Source: Rhabdornis inornatus (lineage: Eukaryota > Chordata > Aves > Passeriformes > Rhabdornithidae). From it: a stretch of DNA of 64,000 nucleotides. Positions 37,352 to 52,300 of the stretch are shown here, in pieces; positions within the stretch are counted from its first letter, which is position 1, and each line of letters opens with the position of its first letter. The stretch is from NCBI GenBank assembly GCA_013397075.1, contig VWZS01002869.1:1033267-1097266 (forward strand), in the 5' to 3' direction. The notes beneath the pieces are model-generated. The model was given only the letters and a program-made list of their open reading frames with translations. It was not told the DNA's origin and made no database searches. The translations under genes and the position numbers were made by a program.

Positions 37352-40300
37352 CTGGAGGAAACATAACCAAGGTGGAATCATGGCACAGTAATAGCAGGGT
37401 TTCCCTGGAGTACTTCAGTTGCTGTTATAATCTAAATGCAGTTTGCAATAGCACTTGAAACAGAAGGGAACACATATCCTTCACATAAGCATATCCAGAA
37501 GTAGTCAATCCTAGAAATCTCTACAAGATGTCATCCCTCGAACAGACCTTCAAAATATAATTTTTATGTCACTTTTAACAAAAGTCACTGAAACACAATA
37601 ATTACAGATTACATATCTGACTTCATGCAACAGATTGGATACAAGTATTAGTGCTGCTTTCTCAAGATGGGTAAGGGCAGAAAGGGAAAAAAGGAAGCTG
37701 AAATGCTTGTTATGACTTACACTTTTGTTTTGTCCTTGATGTAAAAAAAGTAACTAAAAATATGAAGCCACTGCATCATTACCTGGGTCAGTGAGGACTT
37801 CTTTAGCAGCTGCAATATCGATGAATTTCTTCTCTGCTTTCTTCTTTTCTTCCTCACTCTGGAAGTTATCAGGGTGCCACTGGGATGCCAGCTTTCTGTA
37901 AGCTTTTATGATTTCTTGCTTTCGAGCATTTCTGGATGGATAAAATTACAGATAACTTCATTTTCTGATTGCTTGTATGTCACACTAATGAAATTTACTT
38001 TAAACACTGACATAATTAAGGGCATCAGGAAAGTTATGAGGTGCTGTTAACCTTCTGCAAGTGGCATTGAAGATTCCTCACATAAAGGAAATAAGTTACA
38101 ACCTTAAGCAGAGATTCCTCACTCTCTCCTTCACCACCCATATACTTCTCTTGGAAAGATGCTACTGCCAGCAACTCTGCAGAATATAGTTCTCAGTCTG
38201 AGGAATTTACCATCAGATGAAGAACAAAAAACAGAGATCAAATTAGTTCACAACTGGAAGGACAACCAATACTAGTTCAGAACTTTGCTTGCTCCTCCTT
38301 CCAAACTCTTCCATTAGTTCAGTCAGTCCCTCCAGACTCTTCCAATCTATCACACTATCTGCCACATTTTTTGTTACTTTCAGTAATTCTTGCCAGTCTT
38401 CATTTCTTCCCCAATTCATTCATATGACTCAGGATCATCTATACTAAGAATTTCTTTCTAAAGAATTTCTCCTCTCTTCCTACTGTTGTTTTTCCATTCT
38501 TTCTAAAGGAATTGTAAAAAAATGCCACTTTACAAGCTCAATACTAAAAATTAGTACAGCAGAAGAGTGAAGATAGCAAGATACAGAACAAAAATTAACA
38601 CTCAGCAGAACAAATTCAAGTAATCAACCCTCAAAGTACTGGTTTAAATAACCACCTTTCACATCATCATCTCTGGAATTAGTATCTCACCTTTTTACTC
38701 CCAGGATTTTATAATAATCCCTCTTCTGTGATTGCTTCAGCATTCTCTGGGCACGTTCCAGCCCTTCTCGAATCTGCTGGTCATTTTCACTATTGGCTTG
38801 AGCAGTCTCATAGTCTTTAATGGCTTTTATAAAAAAAGTCAATGAGAAAAGGTCACACAACTCTACCAACTTCTAGTTAAAGAACTCAGCCACCCAACAA
38901 AACTGAAGCTTTGTTATTACCATATATAAACAGCAAAACTTTAGTTTTCAACTTGACAAGTTCTGGTGTGTTTTCTAAATTAGAAAACCTTGGAATGGAG
39001 GCATTCACTTTCACATATGAATTAGATAATTTTCTTTCTTTAGGTTCATCACACTTGTGGGAAAGATAAGGGAGGGTACAAATGTAGGTCACAACATTCT
39101 CTGGACGTTACTACAGTCACAAGGACGAACACAATGAGTATCTAGACTGGGATGAGGAAACAGAAACCAAGAAGAAAGATTCAGCAATTAGTACTTGAAA
39201 AGCCCACTGCACATTGGTCCCACATTGTTGTCCAACTGAAGGATGAATTAACCAGAGTCTTTAAATTAATATTCATTCTTCTCCCCCATTCTGCACTCAA
39301 TCAACACAACAGAAAATCTCTTCCTCTTCAGTGACTATAAAGACAGATTTCAGACTACCAGTAAGTTCATATTGTTAGCAAAAGGCAAATATTGGCTTTT
39401 TTACATCTCTGCATGCATAATATAGAAAGTTATATTTTAGTGGTTTTTTTCCAAAGGCATGCTCTCACTTTTATTTCAAGAGATGCATTTCTCAGGCATG
39501 AAAGCAAGAGAAGAAATTTTGAAGAAATCTGATGCCTACACTTCTTTAAGTAAATTCTATTATTAATGCAAGTGCTTAAGACACCAACTTTATATATTCT
39601 TTAATATCAAAATTTATCAAGGGAAGCAAGTTGAAGTCTTTAATGAGACTGCTCTTTTTTCACTACTGTAATCCTCAAGGTCTCATTCGCAGATCCAAGT
39701 CTCTTAGGTTTCTCAAGTTAGACAAAGTACTTGCATCAGATTATTTCCAAGCAGATGCTATTTCTCAGCAGGTGTTACATTTGTTTTTCACTGTTTCTGA
39801 GCAAGACAGCAGGAAGTGCTAATGAATTTGTATTACCCAGACATCTGATACCACTGCAATCTTGTTTCAGTTACTGAAAGAAAAAGAAATCAAAAAAGTA
39901 TTGCCAGAGCCCAAACAATTTCCTAGGCTACTACAAACCAAACAAAATTTCTAATTATTTTCACATCACAGGACATTGCCTTTGCTGCTTAAAGCATTCT
40001 GGCTTCTACTGGTATTTTTAATAATCTGTCCAGTCATTAAAAAAACCCCAAAACAGGAACATGCACTAAAACGTGTGCTGAATCTGAATATATGCTATCA
40101 AAAAGAATAAAAGCAGGGAAAATGCAGGGATTTCATTATGCTGCTTTATTGTTTCAATAATTTTAAGCCCCACTCAACTTAATCTGCTTCAGGTAATACT
40201 AGGAGGGGCTAGCAGAACATCCTGCCAAATGCAAGGTCAGATTGCTCAGCCTCACTGAGCACCACATCACCTACAGCACCATCGTGGGAAACTTGCTCAA

Positions 40301-43300
40301 GGGGTCACTACTTGCCATGACTGTATCAGATTTCTCTTCCTTTTTTCTTTATCAACTTCCTTATTTAAGGACTGCAAGCATTAAGCACAATGGAAGGTAT
40401 TTCAGTGCTGCACACTGCAGAGGGAATGAGCCCAGCACACTCTGCAAGTATCCACTGCACTTTCCCTCTTTAATTTTGATGGTACACTCCAGTGTTGAGA
40501 TTTTCCTCTTCCAGAGAGCTAATTGCACTCCGTCTGAGGGGTGAGGGTTCAAAGCAGGTAGATCAGGATGGCAGCTTCATGACCACAAGAAGTTTGCTAT
40601 GAAGCCAGGAGACTTATTACTGATTCCTAGTATGTCAAGTGAGATATTTAATCAATTCTTTTGAGTCACTATTTCTAAAAGCAGTAGTACCTCACAAACA
40701 AACAGAACAGTCACCACTGCTTCTTACTGGCCTGCTATTTCAGAAAGCTTCCTTTCATCCTGCTCCATGACATGAAAGGAAGAACTACTTCCCAGTGTCA
40801 CTTTTAATTTAAATACTTCAGTCAAATATAACTCTTGTTATTTCAATACAAGAATCTTCATTATCTCTCAAAAGGTAATCATATTGTATCACTAAACAAC
40901 TTCACTGGCTTGCCTGATTTTCAAAGCTGAGACAGATTAATTCTGTATGTGGAATGATGGCCAATTTCCCATCAAACCTGAGTAACTGCAGACAACCTAC
41001 ATCCATGCCAAGACTGTTAGAGAAATAACAGAACCAGTTTATGCTCTTACTGAAACCTCTACAGTAGTAGAGTGGGGAGGGGAAAAAAAAAAAAGAAAAC
41101 AGAAAAAAATTAGCATGCTCTGACCAATTTTGAAACAGCAAGGCAGTTTTTTCATTTTTTGACAAAACTTGTGCTCTAGACAGATAGACTCCTGTACTTG
41201 AGATATGCCAGAAATGGAGTCATTAAACATCTGTCTCTGTAGACAAGCCCTGGATCCCATGTGATTATGAAGTAATTAAAACCATTTCATGAACACAGTT
41301 ATACATAGCGAACTGCATCTTGAACACTTAACAATAATCACCTTCAAAGTTCTGAATTACAAGTACTTTGAAATTTCCTACCTTTAACAGGAAAATAGGT
41401 GCCTCCAGCTTGAAAATTTTTTTGAGAGAAGAATGAGAATCATTTTGCCCCTTTAAATACGAGACTACAATTTTAATTGGCGTTCTCCAGTGTTCTCCAT
41501 GGCAAAGAGAAACCAGCCATCAAAGGATAAATGAAGACACCTCCAGGCAGAGGAACATTAATGGGCAGTAATGCTGCTGATGGAGGCTCTGCTGGAAGGC
41601 AGAGTGTAACTACAACCATCTCACTGTTGTCAAGGGCAGGAGGAAAGCACAGAAAATGCTACAGATCCAGGAGAAGCACAGTTCTCCTACAGCATGATTC
41701 TTCACTTGGAACCAGGCTAGGCCAAGACCAGCACGCACCAGCACAGGAAATAAGCTCTCCCAGATCCTAGCTAAGTCCTCTCTACTTCCTTATATCCTGT
41801 AACAGGGAGGCATTTGCCCCAGCACAAGACCAGTTTGGTTGTCTGCATTTGTGCAGAACCTTGTTACAAAACTTTTCCTTCCTCCAATTCCAAAAGTTTG
41901 AGCCACCCTCTCTGGAGGTATTTAAAAGTGATGCAGATACAGCACTTGGGGACATGGTTTAGTGGTGGACTTGCCCGTGCTGGGTTAATGGTTGGACTTG
42001 ATAATCTTAGAGGTCATTTCTATCACTCCATGTAATAGGATGCATTGTACAGAAACTCCATACGGAAAATGCAGCCTCAGGAATAAAATCAGTTTACTCT
42101 CTGAGCAACACTACAAAAATTCACAGAGGAGAAGCAATGGCTGTTACCTTCCTCTGCTCTCTGCACATGCAAGGGAATAGAACAGTATTATTTCATGCTG
42201 CCATCTTAAGACATGAAAATGGAGCTCCTAAAATGGATTTACATTACCCTAACTCTAATTACTTTTTACCTCTAAATACAATTCTCTGTCACTGCTGATT
42301 ATACAAAACATCTGAGTTGAGTAAGCTGCACAGTCTCATAAAACATCCTGAACACAGTCCACTGCTGTAAAGACAACTCTGCTATAGATAAAACAAGTAC
42401 ATTCCACTTACACTAATCAAGACAAAATTACCATCAAGTATTTTTGTAAATCTGCAACTACCAGGGCTCATTAAGGATAACACAGTGTGGAATCAAAGCG
42501 CATGTTAAAAAAAGGCCTTTGAAATGCTGACTACATTTTAAACATCCACAAAAAGTATGTGCCAATGGCATACAACTGTACCTTCTTCATACATGTCTTC
42601 CAGCAAATAAGCTTCTGCTCTGTCTTTCAGGGCATTCACATTGGTTGGTTCTAGCTGCAGAACTTCTGTACAAAGTTTGATGGCTTCTGTAGGCTGCTGA
42701 TTCTAGAGAGGCAAAAGTAAAACCAAACTCATGAGGCTTTGGGAGCTTTGTTTCGTATTTGTCTCGAAGACATTTATAGAGGGAGATAAGCAGAATTACC
42801 TTTGATAAGCAGTGACAGATCCTTTCTTTGGCACGAGTAGAATAAATTGGGACTTCTGGCTCAGTTTTCATTACAGACTCATATTTACTGATAGCATCTT
42901 CATACCTGTTTAAATCATAAAGCATAGTATCATTCAATTTAATCACTATCTCAGGGTGTTGTGTTTTAAAATTCTTAAAATTCACAGATCCTCTCACCCT
43001 TCTATCAAAGGACCTTCCCTTCGTACTGCAAAACAACAGCATGAAAGAAACTTGCAGACACTTCAAGAACCATATCCCCACTCCCTTTTCTGTGCTGTGA
43101 GACAGAAGGGCAGGCACTAGGCCTGTCAGGCTTACGTAGAAGGTAACAACTGCCATCCCTCACCATGCGCTGCCAAGGGTCTCCAGATATGCCTCCTGTC
43201 CAACACGACATTGCACTTCAAAATAAGCATCTCCCCCACTGATACCTGAGATGGAAGCAGTTCTGTGCTCACAGTAAGAGTCCAGACTATGTGCACACTA

Positions 43301-46300
43301 CAAAACGCACCTATTCACAGAAGTACAAAAAAGCTCCTTATGCCAGTTTTAATCAGACCGATGTTTTCTCCTTTTCTTCTTCACAAGTCACACAGTAAAG
43401 TATTATGAAGGTCTCAAAATGCTAAACTTACACTGTTTGAGTGAGACACAGATTAGAACATTTACCTAAAAATGCAAGAATAAGATTGAATCCACACGTT
43501 GCTATAAGCTAGAGAAATACAAGCTCTCAGACTCCCTGAAACTGCACTGATGCTGGATTAAATAAGTGAAAAGAGCCCAAAGAGACCTCTGGCTCAATAA
43601 AACTGGCATCAGTTGTGCTTATTCACATCCTGATGTACTGTATTTAAAAAAGCCACCTTGACAATGTCTAATGATTTGTCTGAGGTCCTTAGAGCTGAAT
43701 GTCACGTGCTTGGGATCACAAAACTGACATAAAGAAAGAACTACAAGAATACAGAGGCACTGTCTATCATTTAACAGGGTGCATAAAAGAAAAAAAAAAA
43801 AGCTTATCAGTCAGAACCACTTCTGCCATCAAGGCACTGCAGAGTTTCTAAGTGGTTTTAGTCTTAAGATACAGTCCTTTCATCACAGAATAGCTGAAAT
43901 TGGAATCAACTTCTAGAAATCATCTGGTCTAATCCCACTTCTCACCTCTAGATCTCTGCCTATGACTGTGTCCAAAATGCTTTTGTGTAACTCTAAAGTG
44001 GGGAGACTCCACAACTCCCCTGAACCACCTGCCAGTGGAAATAAGGCAGTGTAAAAATCATTTCCTGATGTTCCAAGGGAATTTCCTGTTTCACTTTGCA
44101 CCCGTTGGCCCGATCCCATCACAGCACACCACTGAGCAAAGCACGGCTCATCCCTCTTTGCACCCTCCCTTCAGGTACATTGATGAAATCACCCTGTAGC
44201 AGAGAAGTCTCAGGGCAAACACTCTCAGCCACCCCAGCCTTTCCTTGCACGAGAGAGATATTCCCCACCTCCAATCTTAGTGGAACTTCACTGGACCTTC
44301 TCAGTAGCTTAATCTCTCCTGCACTGGGGAGCCCAGTGCTCAGCTGTGGTCTCATCATTACTGAGTAATAATATATGAAAGCTGAAAACTCCCATCCCTG
44401 TATTTGTCTTACTACCTGCTGCAGAAAGAAGTTAAGTATGCAAAAGGGACACAGTGGCATCAGAAGGAATCAGAATAGAATAGTTGCTATGCAAGTCAAT
44501 ATTTATTTTAATTGTAATTTGAGAGCGCTGCTCAGTACCCACTTCAACTGACACATGCAAAAAACATCACTTTAATCAGCTCCTCATCAGTATGCTGGTG
44601 CCTCAACTCTGTTTTTTTTCTATTTTTTTCCCTTTAATATAGCAGTGAATACTCACCTGCCTTCTCTGATGAATTCCTCTGCTGACTCGATCTGCTTATT
44701 GAGCTTCTTTACTTGCTTATAGAGAGAGAAGCATTGCTTATGGTCTTGGTCCAGTTTCAGACACTCCCGGACCTCACTTTTCACAGGGAGGAAAGGAGAA
44801 GGAAAGAAAAACACACAACCAAAAAAAAACTAGGTCACCACATACTATGAAATTTTATCTAGAGACACAATGCAGCATACATAAACTGTCCCAAACAACA
44901 CTTGAGTTCTTCACACAAATCTCTCCCTTCATCCAAATATTAATAAAAAGTGAGACCAACAAGAGTCTTCCAAAACATACAGGGATATTTATCTGGTTTT
45001 GGTTTTAATTCTTTTGTATTGCCAAGCACACAAAAGATTAAATGTTACATTAATAACTGACTAAAGAGCTGAAGAGTACCTTTGAAGAAAAAGGCACTCT
45101 GTGAAAGAAACTATATTCAGCAGTTCCCAGATAAATATATAGGAAAATTACCACCAGTTCTAACTCAGATATATTACAGAATTCCCACACTGAAGTGTAT
45201 TTGTGCTGCTTGAAACAGAAAGCTCAGCTAAGACACAAACCTCCTTGATGGAATCTTAGCCAAGCCTGAGCCTGATGTTTCACTGTGAAGAATGTTTAAT
45301 CAGACTCTGACTAGGGAAAATATCTCTCAGAATAGTCCAAAGTCTAAAAAAAACTCAAAAAACCTCCACGATGCAATCACATGAAGGAATAAATATTTTA
45401 GATCCATGGAGTCATCACAGCACAACCACAACGCCAATTTCAGGAAAAGATTACAAAATCTTATTTTGTTCCTAAGCTGGGAATAATTAGGCCTTTATAA
45501 GGAAGAAACTAAGGGAAGGACAGGAGTAAACACCCAGAAAGCCCAAGAGAACTCTTTCTTAGCATATCTCACGATTCAAAAAAAAATTATGGTATCAGGT
45601 AAGAATAAAGGAAAGAGGCTTATCCCTTTCGTTCTGATTCCATTCTGTTCTTCAATAGTGCCCTTGATTGTGCTTTTAAATAAAAATACCACCTATACTT
45701 GAAATCACTGGGCAAAGTCATGGCCACTTACCAAAAGTCATCAGGGAAGTAACCTATGAGCTCACAAGATTAAGTATGCTTTGGAAAGGGAATGCCTAAT
45801 GCAAACTAATTACTCTCATGTTTACTTTTGGTCAGCTATAAAACGTATTTTTGCAATTCTAATCACATGCAGTTTCCATCTACTAAGGAAAGAAATACAG
45901 GCTTTTTCAGTTCTCTTCACCTTATCGAAGGGATTCTGTGGTAGAAATCATATTGGGAGGATTCTGGAGATGAAGGCAGCACCTCTGAAATTATGATTGG
46001 CACAGAAACCACTTCTGTGCAATAGGAAGGATTACACCATTTGTGCAGCTAGGCACAGAGTACAAATTGAATAGTCTGGATTGGGCAAGGGCAGTTATCT
46101 GCCTGATTGACTAGGGACATACAGGAATAAGACCTTAAACGTAACTCAGTATTATAAAAGGATACGGCATTATCAAAAAGCCATCCAGGACTGTCTGCAG
46201 AAATGAGAGGCAAACAGCTCTGCACCCCAAGCTCTCCATACTGGGATGCTTCTGTACCTTTTATTTATTCTTAAGCTTGTAACCTTAACGTATACATCTT

Positions 46301-49300
46301 CTGTTTGCATCTTAAACTTAACTTCAACAGAGGTTTAAGGTTAAAAAAAAGCTCCACTAAAGGAAATTTAGAGAAGCTCTTTTTTCTAGGAGAAATACAA
46401 TGAAGACAGCACTTGTAATCAACTCCAATGGACAGAGACTCTGGCTTCTGTTTAAGGAAACAAGATGCCTGGAACCACTGATGGCTGGTCTTGCCAAGAA
46501 TAAACACAGGTGTCTTCACTGCCAATCCTTAGTTTCTAGAGAGGAACTTGCTTTATCTGATCTAGACCACAGCTGATTCTCCAATTCTCCATCCAAACCC
46601 CACACAAGAGATACTTTGTGGTTTACCATGACCTATATAATTATATTTTGTGTCTCAATTACAATGATTACAGCAAATAGTAAAATTACCTGAGAGATAA
46701 TTCATGGTCCCCCAGCTGATAATATATTCTGCTGATTTTATAGAAGGCTTCAGTATTATCATTCTTTAATTTGGCAGCAGCTTTCAAGTCACTAATGGCT
46801 TTGCTTGGTTCCCCTTCCTTTATATAACACTCTGCTCGAAGTTCCCGTAGCTCTGCATCCCAAACACAAACCTTGAGAAATCAAAATTAAAGCTTGGTTT
46901 TGGTCCATAACACTTCACTTCTTTTCCTCCCCAAAAGAAAAATCCCATTTAATTTCACTTTGCCAACTGCAATAGCATAAGGTTCAAGCTGCATGCAGAG
47001 CTCATGAAATTAGCATCTCTGCTTCCTGGTGGATGCTGTGATGCACCTGCCCAAACAGAGAAACAAAGGCCTGAAAATTTTGTAAATGATTCCATGAACT
47101 CATGCAGAGAGATGAATTAAATCTACTGGCATTGCTTAAACTAGGACAGTCTGTTAAGCCTCCAGGAAAGGATATCAGAATCATAAATTATTGTATCTTC
47201 CCAAAAGAATAGAGGTAATGAACAGCAAGGACCAAGCTGTCGGTTGTCCTCTAGGAAGAAGCCTGTGGATAAGATGTAGCTCCACCAAGTTTGACCTTAA
47301 TATCTGGATTTTAACAATAAAGTGAGGTAAAATTGTCACAGTAAGGCAAAACTAATTACTCATGAGGAACTGCCTATCAAAATTTAGTTTAAGGAATTAA
47401 ATTTGTGTCTTATCAGTTGTTTGGAAACTATCATCTTAGAGGAGGCTTTTCTGCTTTTCCACATTTCCTCCCCATAAACCAATTCCTGCACTGTGGCAGT
47501 TTCATCACCAAAGGCTGTAAACTTCATATCAACAGCACTAATTTTGTGGGCGTTTTTTTATCTTTTGTTACTTCATTTTCTCAAGACAAAAACTGTCTGC
47601 ATATATGCAACGAAAAATCCAGATAAAAAAATCCTCTAACTCCTATAACTTGGCAAAGCTTCATTGATTTCAGAAAAACTTTTTCCCAGGTTCCCCAAGA
47701 ATACCAAATTGTAGAAAAACAGGAAAGTATAATCAATAAAGTTATCTGTAATGGGAGTTTCACTGAAGTATCTTTAAGACACACTATTATTCTGACTTCT
47801 TCTGCAGCTAGTGCTCAGCCCTCTCCTGTCTCCAACATCATTACAGACCCATAGTGCTCAGCAAAATGAAACCAGTTACACCAGTTATTTTCACATCAGA
47901 GAAGAAACTATTAAACAAACACAGATGTCAGACAGAAGCTCTTTTCTTTCACAGTACCATTTGACTTAACACTTACTGCCAAGATTTCATCAAGAAGAGA
48001 AATCGCAGCTTCGTAATCCTCTTGCTGGTAGGCAGATAATGCTTGTGAATGTAGGCGCTGCAGCTCATCAGATTTCATCAGCTGAGTCTGGGCTTCTTTT
48101 TCCTCATTATTGCTAGGATTGGATTTGAGCTGCAAACATGAACAAGGAGAGAGACTCAAATGCTTGTTCAAGGATCTCTTTCAGTTCCATTAATAACCAT
48201 ACCACGGAGAACTGACTAAAGCTGCAAATAAAGCAAAATGAGTTTCAAAACTCCACTGGTAGCATTTCTACCTCTGAACTTCAGAAGTGAGAAACATTTT
48301 AAGATTCAATACAAGATGTCAGAAGTCAGAAATCCAATTCTTCATGCTTAATCAATCATTACTAGACACATCATACACAACAGTCACTGTCTCCCATCAC
48401 CTGCTGTACATTGCGATCCTCTTTGTAGCCTAATTAATTCACCTCTCCTGTCAGTTGTTAAACACTGGGTTCCTCAGCAGCAGTAGGCAGTGTAACCACG
48501 TGGTATAAGTGCATCTCTCACTTTAAGCACTATACATATTTATAACATCATGACAGAAATAAATGAAACATGTTCCAGACAGCTGTTACAGTGAAAGTAG
48601 TATTTCTTACATTTTCCCCACAAAGGGTGGCTACAGCCAGGGAAAAGGCTCAGCTGGGCAGTCATGTATTCGGTTTCTTAAGTAGTTTTAAACAACTATG
48701 TTTCAAAGTCTAACTTTTTGTCTAAAAGGACTCATTTCTTTAACCCCTCTCTCTGAACAAGAGGAAGTCGCTATATTGTACTTGCCTTTTTCACTTAGGC
48801 AGGTTTATCTTTTCAAAGAAAATTTAGAAAAAGATCTTTCAGGCAACTTTACTATCACCCAGGAAGATATACATGGCCAAAAAAAAATCTCAGCCATTCC
48901 CTTACAAAGCCATGGAATTTGTAGCTCGTAGCTTTGTACAGCATTACTGTAGCTTGAAAGAAGCACTGGCTTCACACTTGTTGCTGATCAGAATGACTTT
49001 CAAAGTTTAAAAGAGACAGGTCAGCATAACTATTTTTTGTTTGTTTTTAAATAAAAAACTTGCATTATCTTGCATTCTATACACAGAATGTGGACTAAAG
49101 TCACTCACAGATATCCAATACTTTTTTCTTCCCCCATTTATCTTGAAGTGGCATCTTCCCTTTTTCTCACCAGTAAGTTCTTGAAACACACGTATTTTGT
49201 ACTTATGTTTTTAATGTAATTCAACTTCAGCCCTCAGAAGTCCTTTACCAGAATCTCCCCTGGTTCTACCACTTGACTATATGAAAGTAAAGAGCCTAAA

Positions 49301-52300
49301 TGCTACATCAAAATCTTACACAGTTCCCACACTTTGTCTTCAATTCCTCTTTATAAATCTTTCTGAACCTCATGCAGTTCTTCATTTTACCTGGCAGAAA
49401 TCAAGTTATACTCTGAAAATTCTCCTTTATTCCCTATACTGTCTTTCAGCAAGAGGAGAGGGATGTGATAGAACAGCTTTCTTTCTTTGTAGGCTGATTC
49501 CCAATATAAGTATCATAAAGCTTTTCTTCCAGTTAGAACTTTGCCTGTAAGCCCTTGATGCTGTGCATCCACTCTCTCCCTAAAATATGGAGCCCGTAGC
49601 AGAGGCAAATTTCTGCACCTGCAATTTTAAAAAGTACCAAGTCTGCAAAACTCTCTGAAGTTCTGAACTCTTCACTTACAGCTGACTTGTTTGATTTCTT
49701 CCTTAATTTCTCAGCATTTTCTTCTTAAAAATTAAGAGCCTTTGGTATGGATGAGCCTTACATTTCCATAAAAACATAACACCACACTCCACAGATTCAC
49801 GGCATGTTTCTTGTAATGTATTTGGAGAAAATGTCAGTGGAATATGAAAAGCAACATTACAATCATGGAGGCAAGTCCAATAGTATTCAAGACCATTTGA
49901 GTGAATCATCCCAGGTAATTTTAAGTAGCACAACATGTCCAGTTAGGAAAATTTTTCAGGTTATCATTCAAATGAAAGTCACTGAGTGTTTGTGTGCTAC
50001 AGTATGACAAAAATACATACAAGCTCTTATTAAGTAATTAGCATATTTCTACGATATTTAAATCAGTAACATTAACTAAAGCAAAAAGAAGTCTGTTCAT
50101 TCAGCTTGTGAAAAACATCCTGAAGGGAACTGAGGGAACCTCCGTAGTTTGTGGTATCTAAGATCAAGACATCCATGCACTCAAGGACAATGCCCTGCCC
50201 TGGTAACATATCAGGTAACACAGCTATAATGAGAGACAGGTGGAAAAAAAAAAACAACAAAACAAACAAGGAAATATTTAAATACCTTTTATTCTTTAAC
50301 TGGGAAGCTACAGATGATCACTGTACCACAGAGGAATGTATTTGGAAAACTCTAGTGTTACTCTGATGTGGTTCAGAGAGCCTCAAACACCCAACTTGAT
50401 TGCCTAGTAACTTTACTTAATTTGATTAACTTACAGGGCCGTAAGATGGCCTCTCCCACCTACATCCAAAACAGCACTATTACACATACCAACCAACCAT
50501 GGAAAGCTGTTGTCCTATATATTTTGCTAGAGGCAAGGGCTTAGATGAGAAAGCAATTTTGCAGATGTACAGAGCTCAGTCACTTTGTCTTGGCTGACAT
50601 CTAGTGGAGATGGAAGCTGTGCCTTCGATGTCGAGCTTTGAAGTGTTTGCTCTTCCAAGCAGACAGAATTGTGTATTTAGGACACCTCAATTTACAGTAT
50701 TTATTGCAATAAATTGCAACTGTGAGCATTACAGGCAGCCTTGAAAAAGACTAGAATTTAAAAGAAATGTAACAATTTGGTCCTTTCCTCACTTTCCAAT
50801 AGACAAGGCAATTCTGCTCTAATTCTGTACCTTCTACAGAATTCACCAACTCAAACGCTTGTCATTTTCCCTAGAACATAAGCAGAGTCACTAACAACAC
50901 TATAAGGCACATACACAGGGCTGCCAGGATTTGCATTGCTTTTGCCACCTTTCCAGAAGGCCTTCCATCAACTAAAGTATGTGCCAACATCCCTTTTATT
51001 TTCAGTAAAAATGCTTACAGATAAAATAAACATCCCAGGGCTTTCATGGCTTAAGGCCCTGGACAGGAGTGTTGATGCACTCACAGATTTGTCCTGCTGA
51101 CTTCAGTTAATTAGAAACCACTAAACCAAACAGAAGAACTTGATATTAAAGCACATACACACTACACCAAAGTTGTAGCAGAGAAATAATTACTATTCAT
51201 ACAGCATGAGCAACAACTTTGAAGATCACCAAAGGAATTCTGCTTACTCCTTGTTTCATGTGGAAAACCTGACCCATGTAAAAAAATTTCATCAGCTTGA
51301 TTCATCTGTTGGCCAAAAGGAAAAGTTTCTAGAAATGCAGTATTGCTTGATATGTGAAGGCAAAAGTCTGAATCATACCCTCTATCCAAACCTCACGATT
51401 AATTTCAGCCAACAGGAAAGTACAGAGTAAAAAAAAAGATAGCTAAAAATAACACATGAAGGCTGGAATCTCAAGAAGCTCTGCTCCCAAAAAGGAATAC
51501 TGCATCCTTTGCAGCTAGGCATTTCGACTGCCTGCTCTCACACTAGCACTGCCTCACAAGACAGCCAGTACTGATATGCCATAGAGGGCAGGAATACACA
51601 GAGAAACTGCTTAGCAATCAATCATTAAAAGATATTTAGGGTGCTCACCATTAAACTTTTTACTGATACTATGAAATTATACAGAATGAATCTGAGGACA
51701 TGAATTTTCTTTACATGAGTACACATTAAAGGATAGGTTTACTGTTATATATGAATAATAGTTACAATGGTCTTTTTTAAGTTCTACACAAAGCCACTGG
51801 TCTTACAAGCCAGAAAAGTTTACCTGTCATCCTTCCCTCCATTTAGATGGGCTGAATTTTTCTTGCTTTCTCTCCCTCAAAAATGACTGCATCTCCTAAA
51901 CTGCTGAGATCCCTTTTAAGGAACATGACTACAAGAGAAGGGATGGCAAATTTGAAATATTTAGAAAATAAGGGAAACCTCTCAAAGAAATAGGTATTCT
52001 GCTTAAAGATTTCAAGGTATGCAGCACAATTTAACCCACTCCCCACATGAGTAATTTAACCTATTACAAAATTACTACTTTAATATTTACTAATTTTGCT
52101 TGAATATACTGTGCTTAACTGAAAATTATGCTCTTCAAAACAGACCACTTGACAGCTCTCTAAGTACACAGGCAACATTGTTCATAGAACAAAGAAAAAT
52201 GGATGTCAGATTGAGGACTAATATGCTCTTTTTCTAAATCGGCTTCTGGGAAGAAACTGTTCTACTTCAGACTTAAAGCCTGATTGAGTACTGAAACTAT

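Noticed and set aside
42587..43156. 189-codon minus-strand open frame taken as one protein
   Set aside because: It combines DNAJC3 exon 8 with flanking intron and reads exon 9 out of frame; the spliced gene model explains it.
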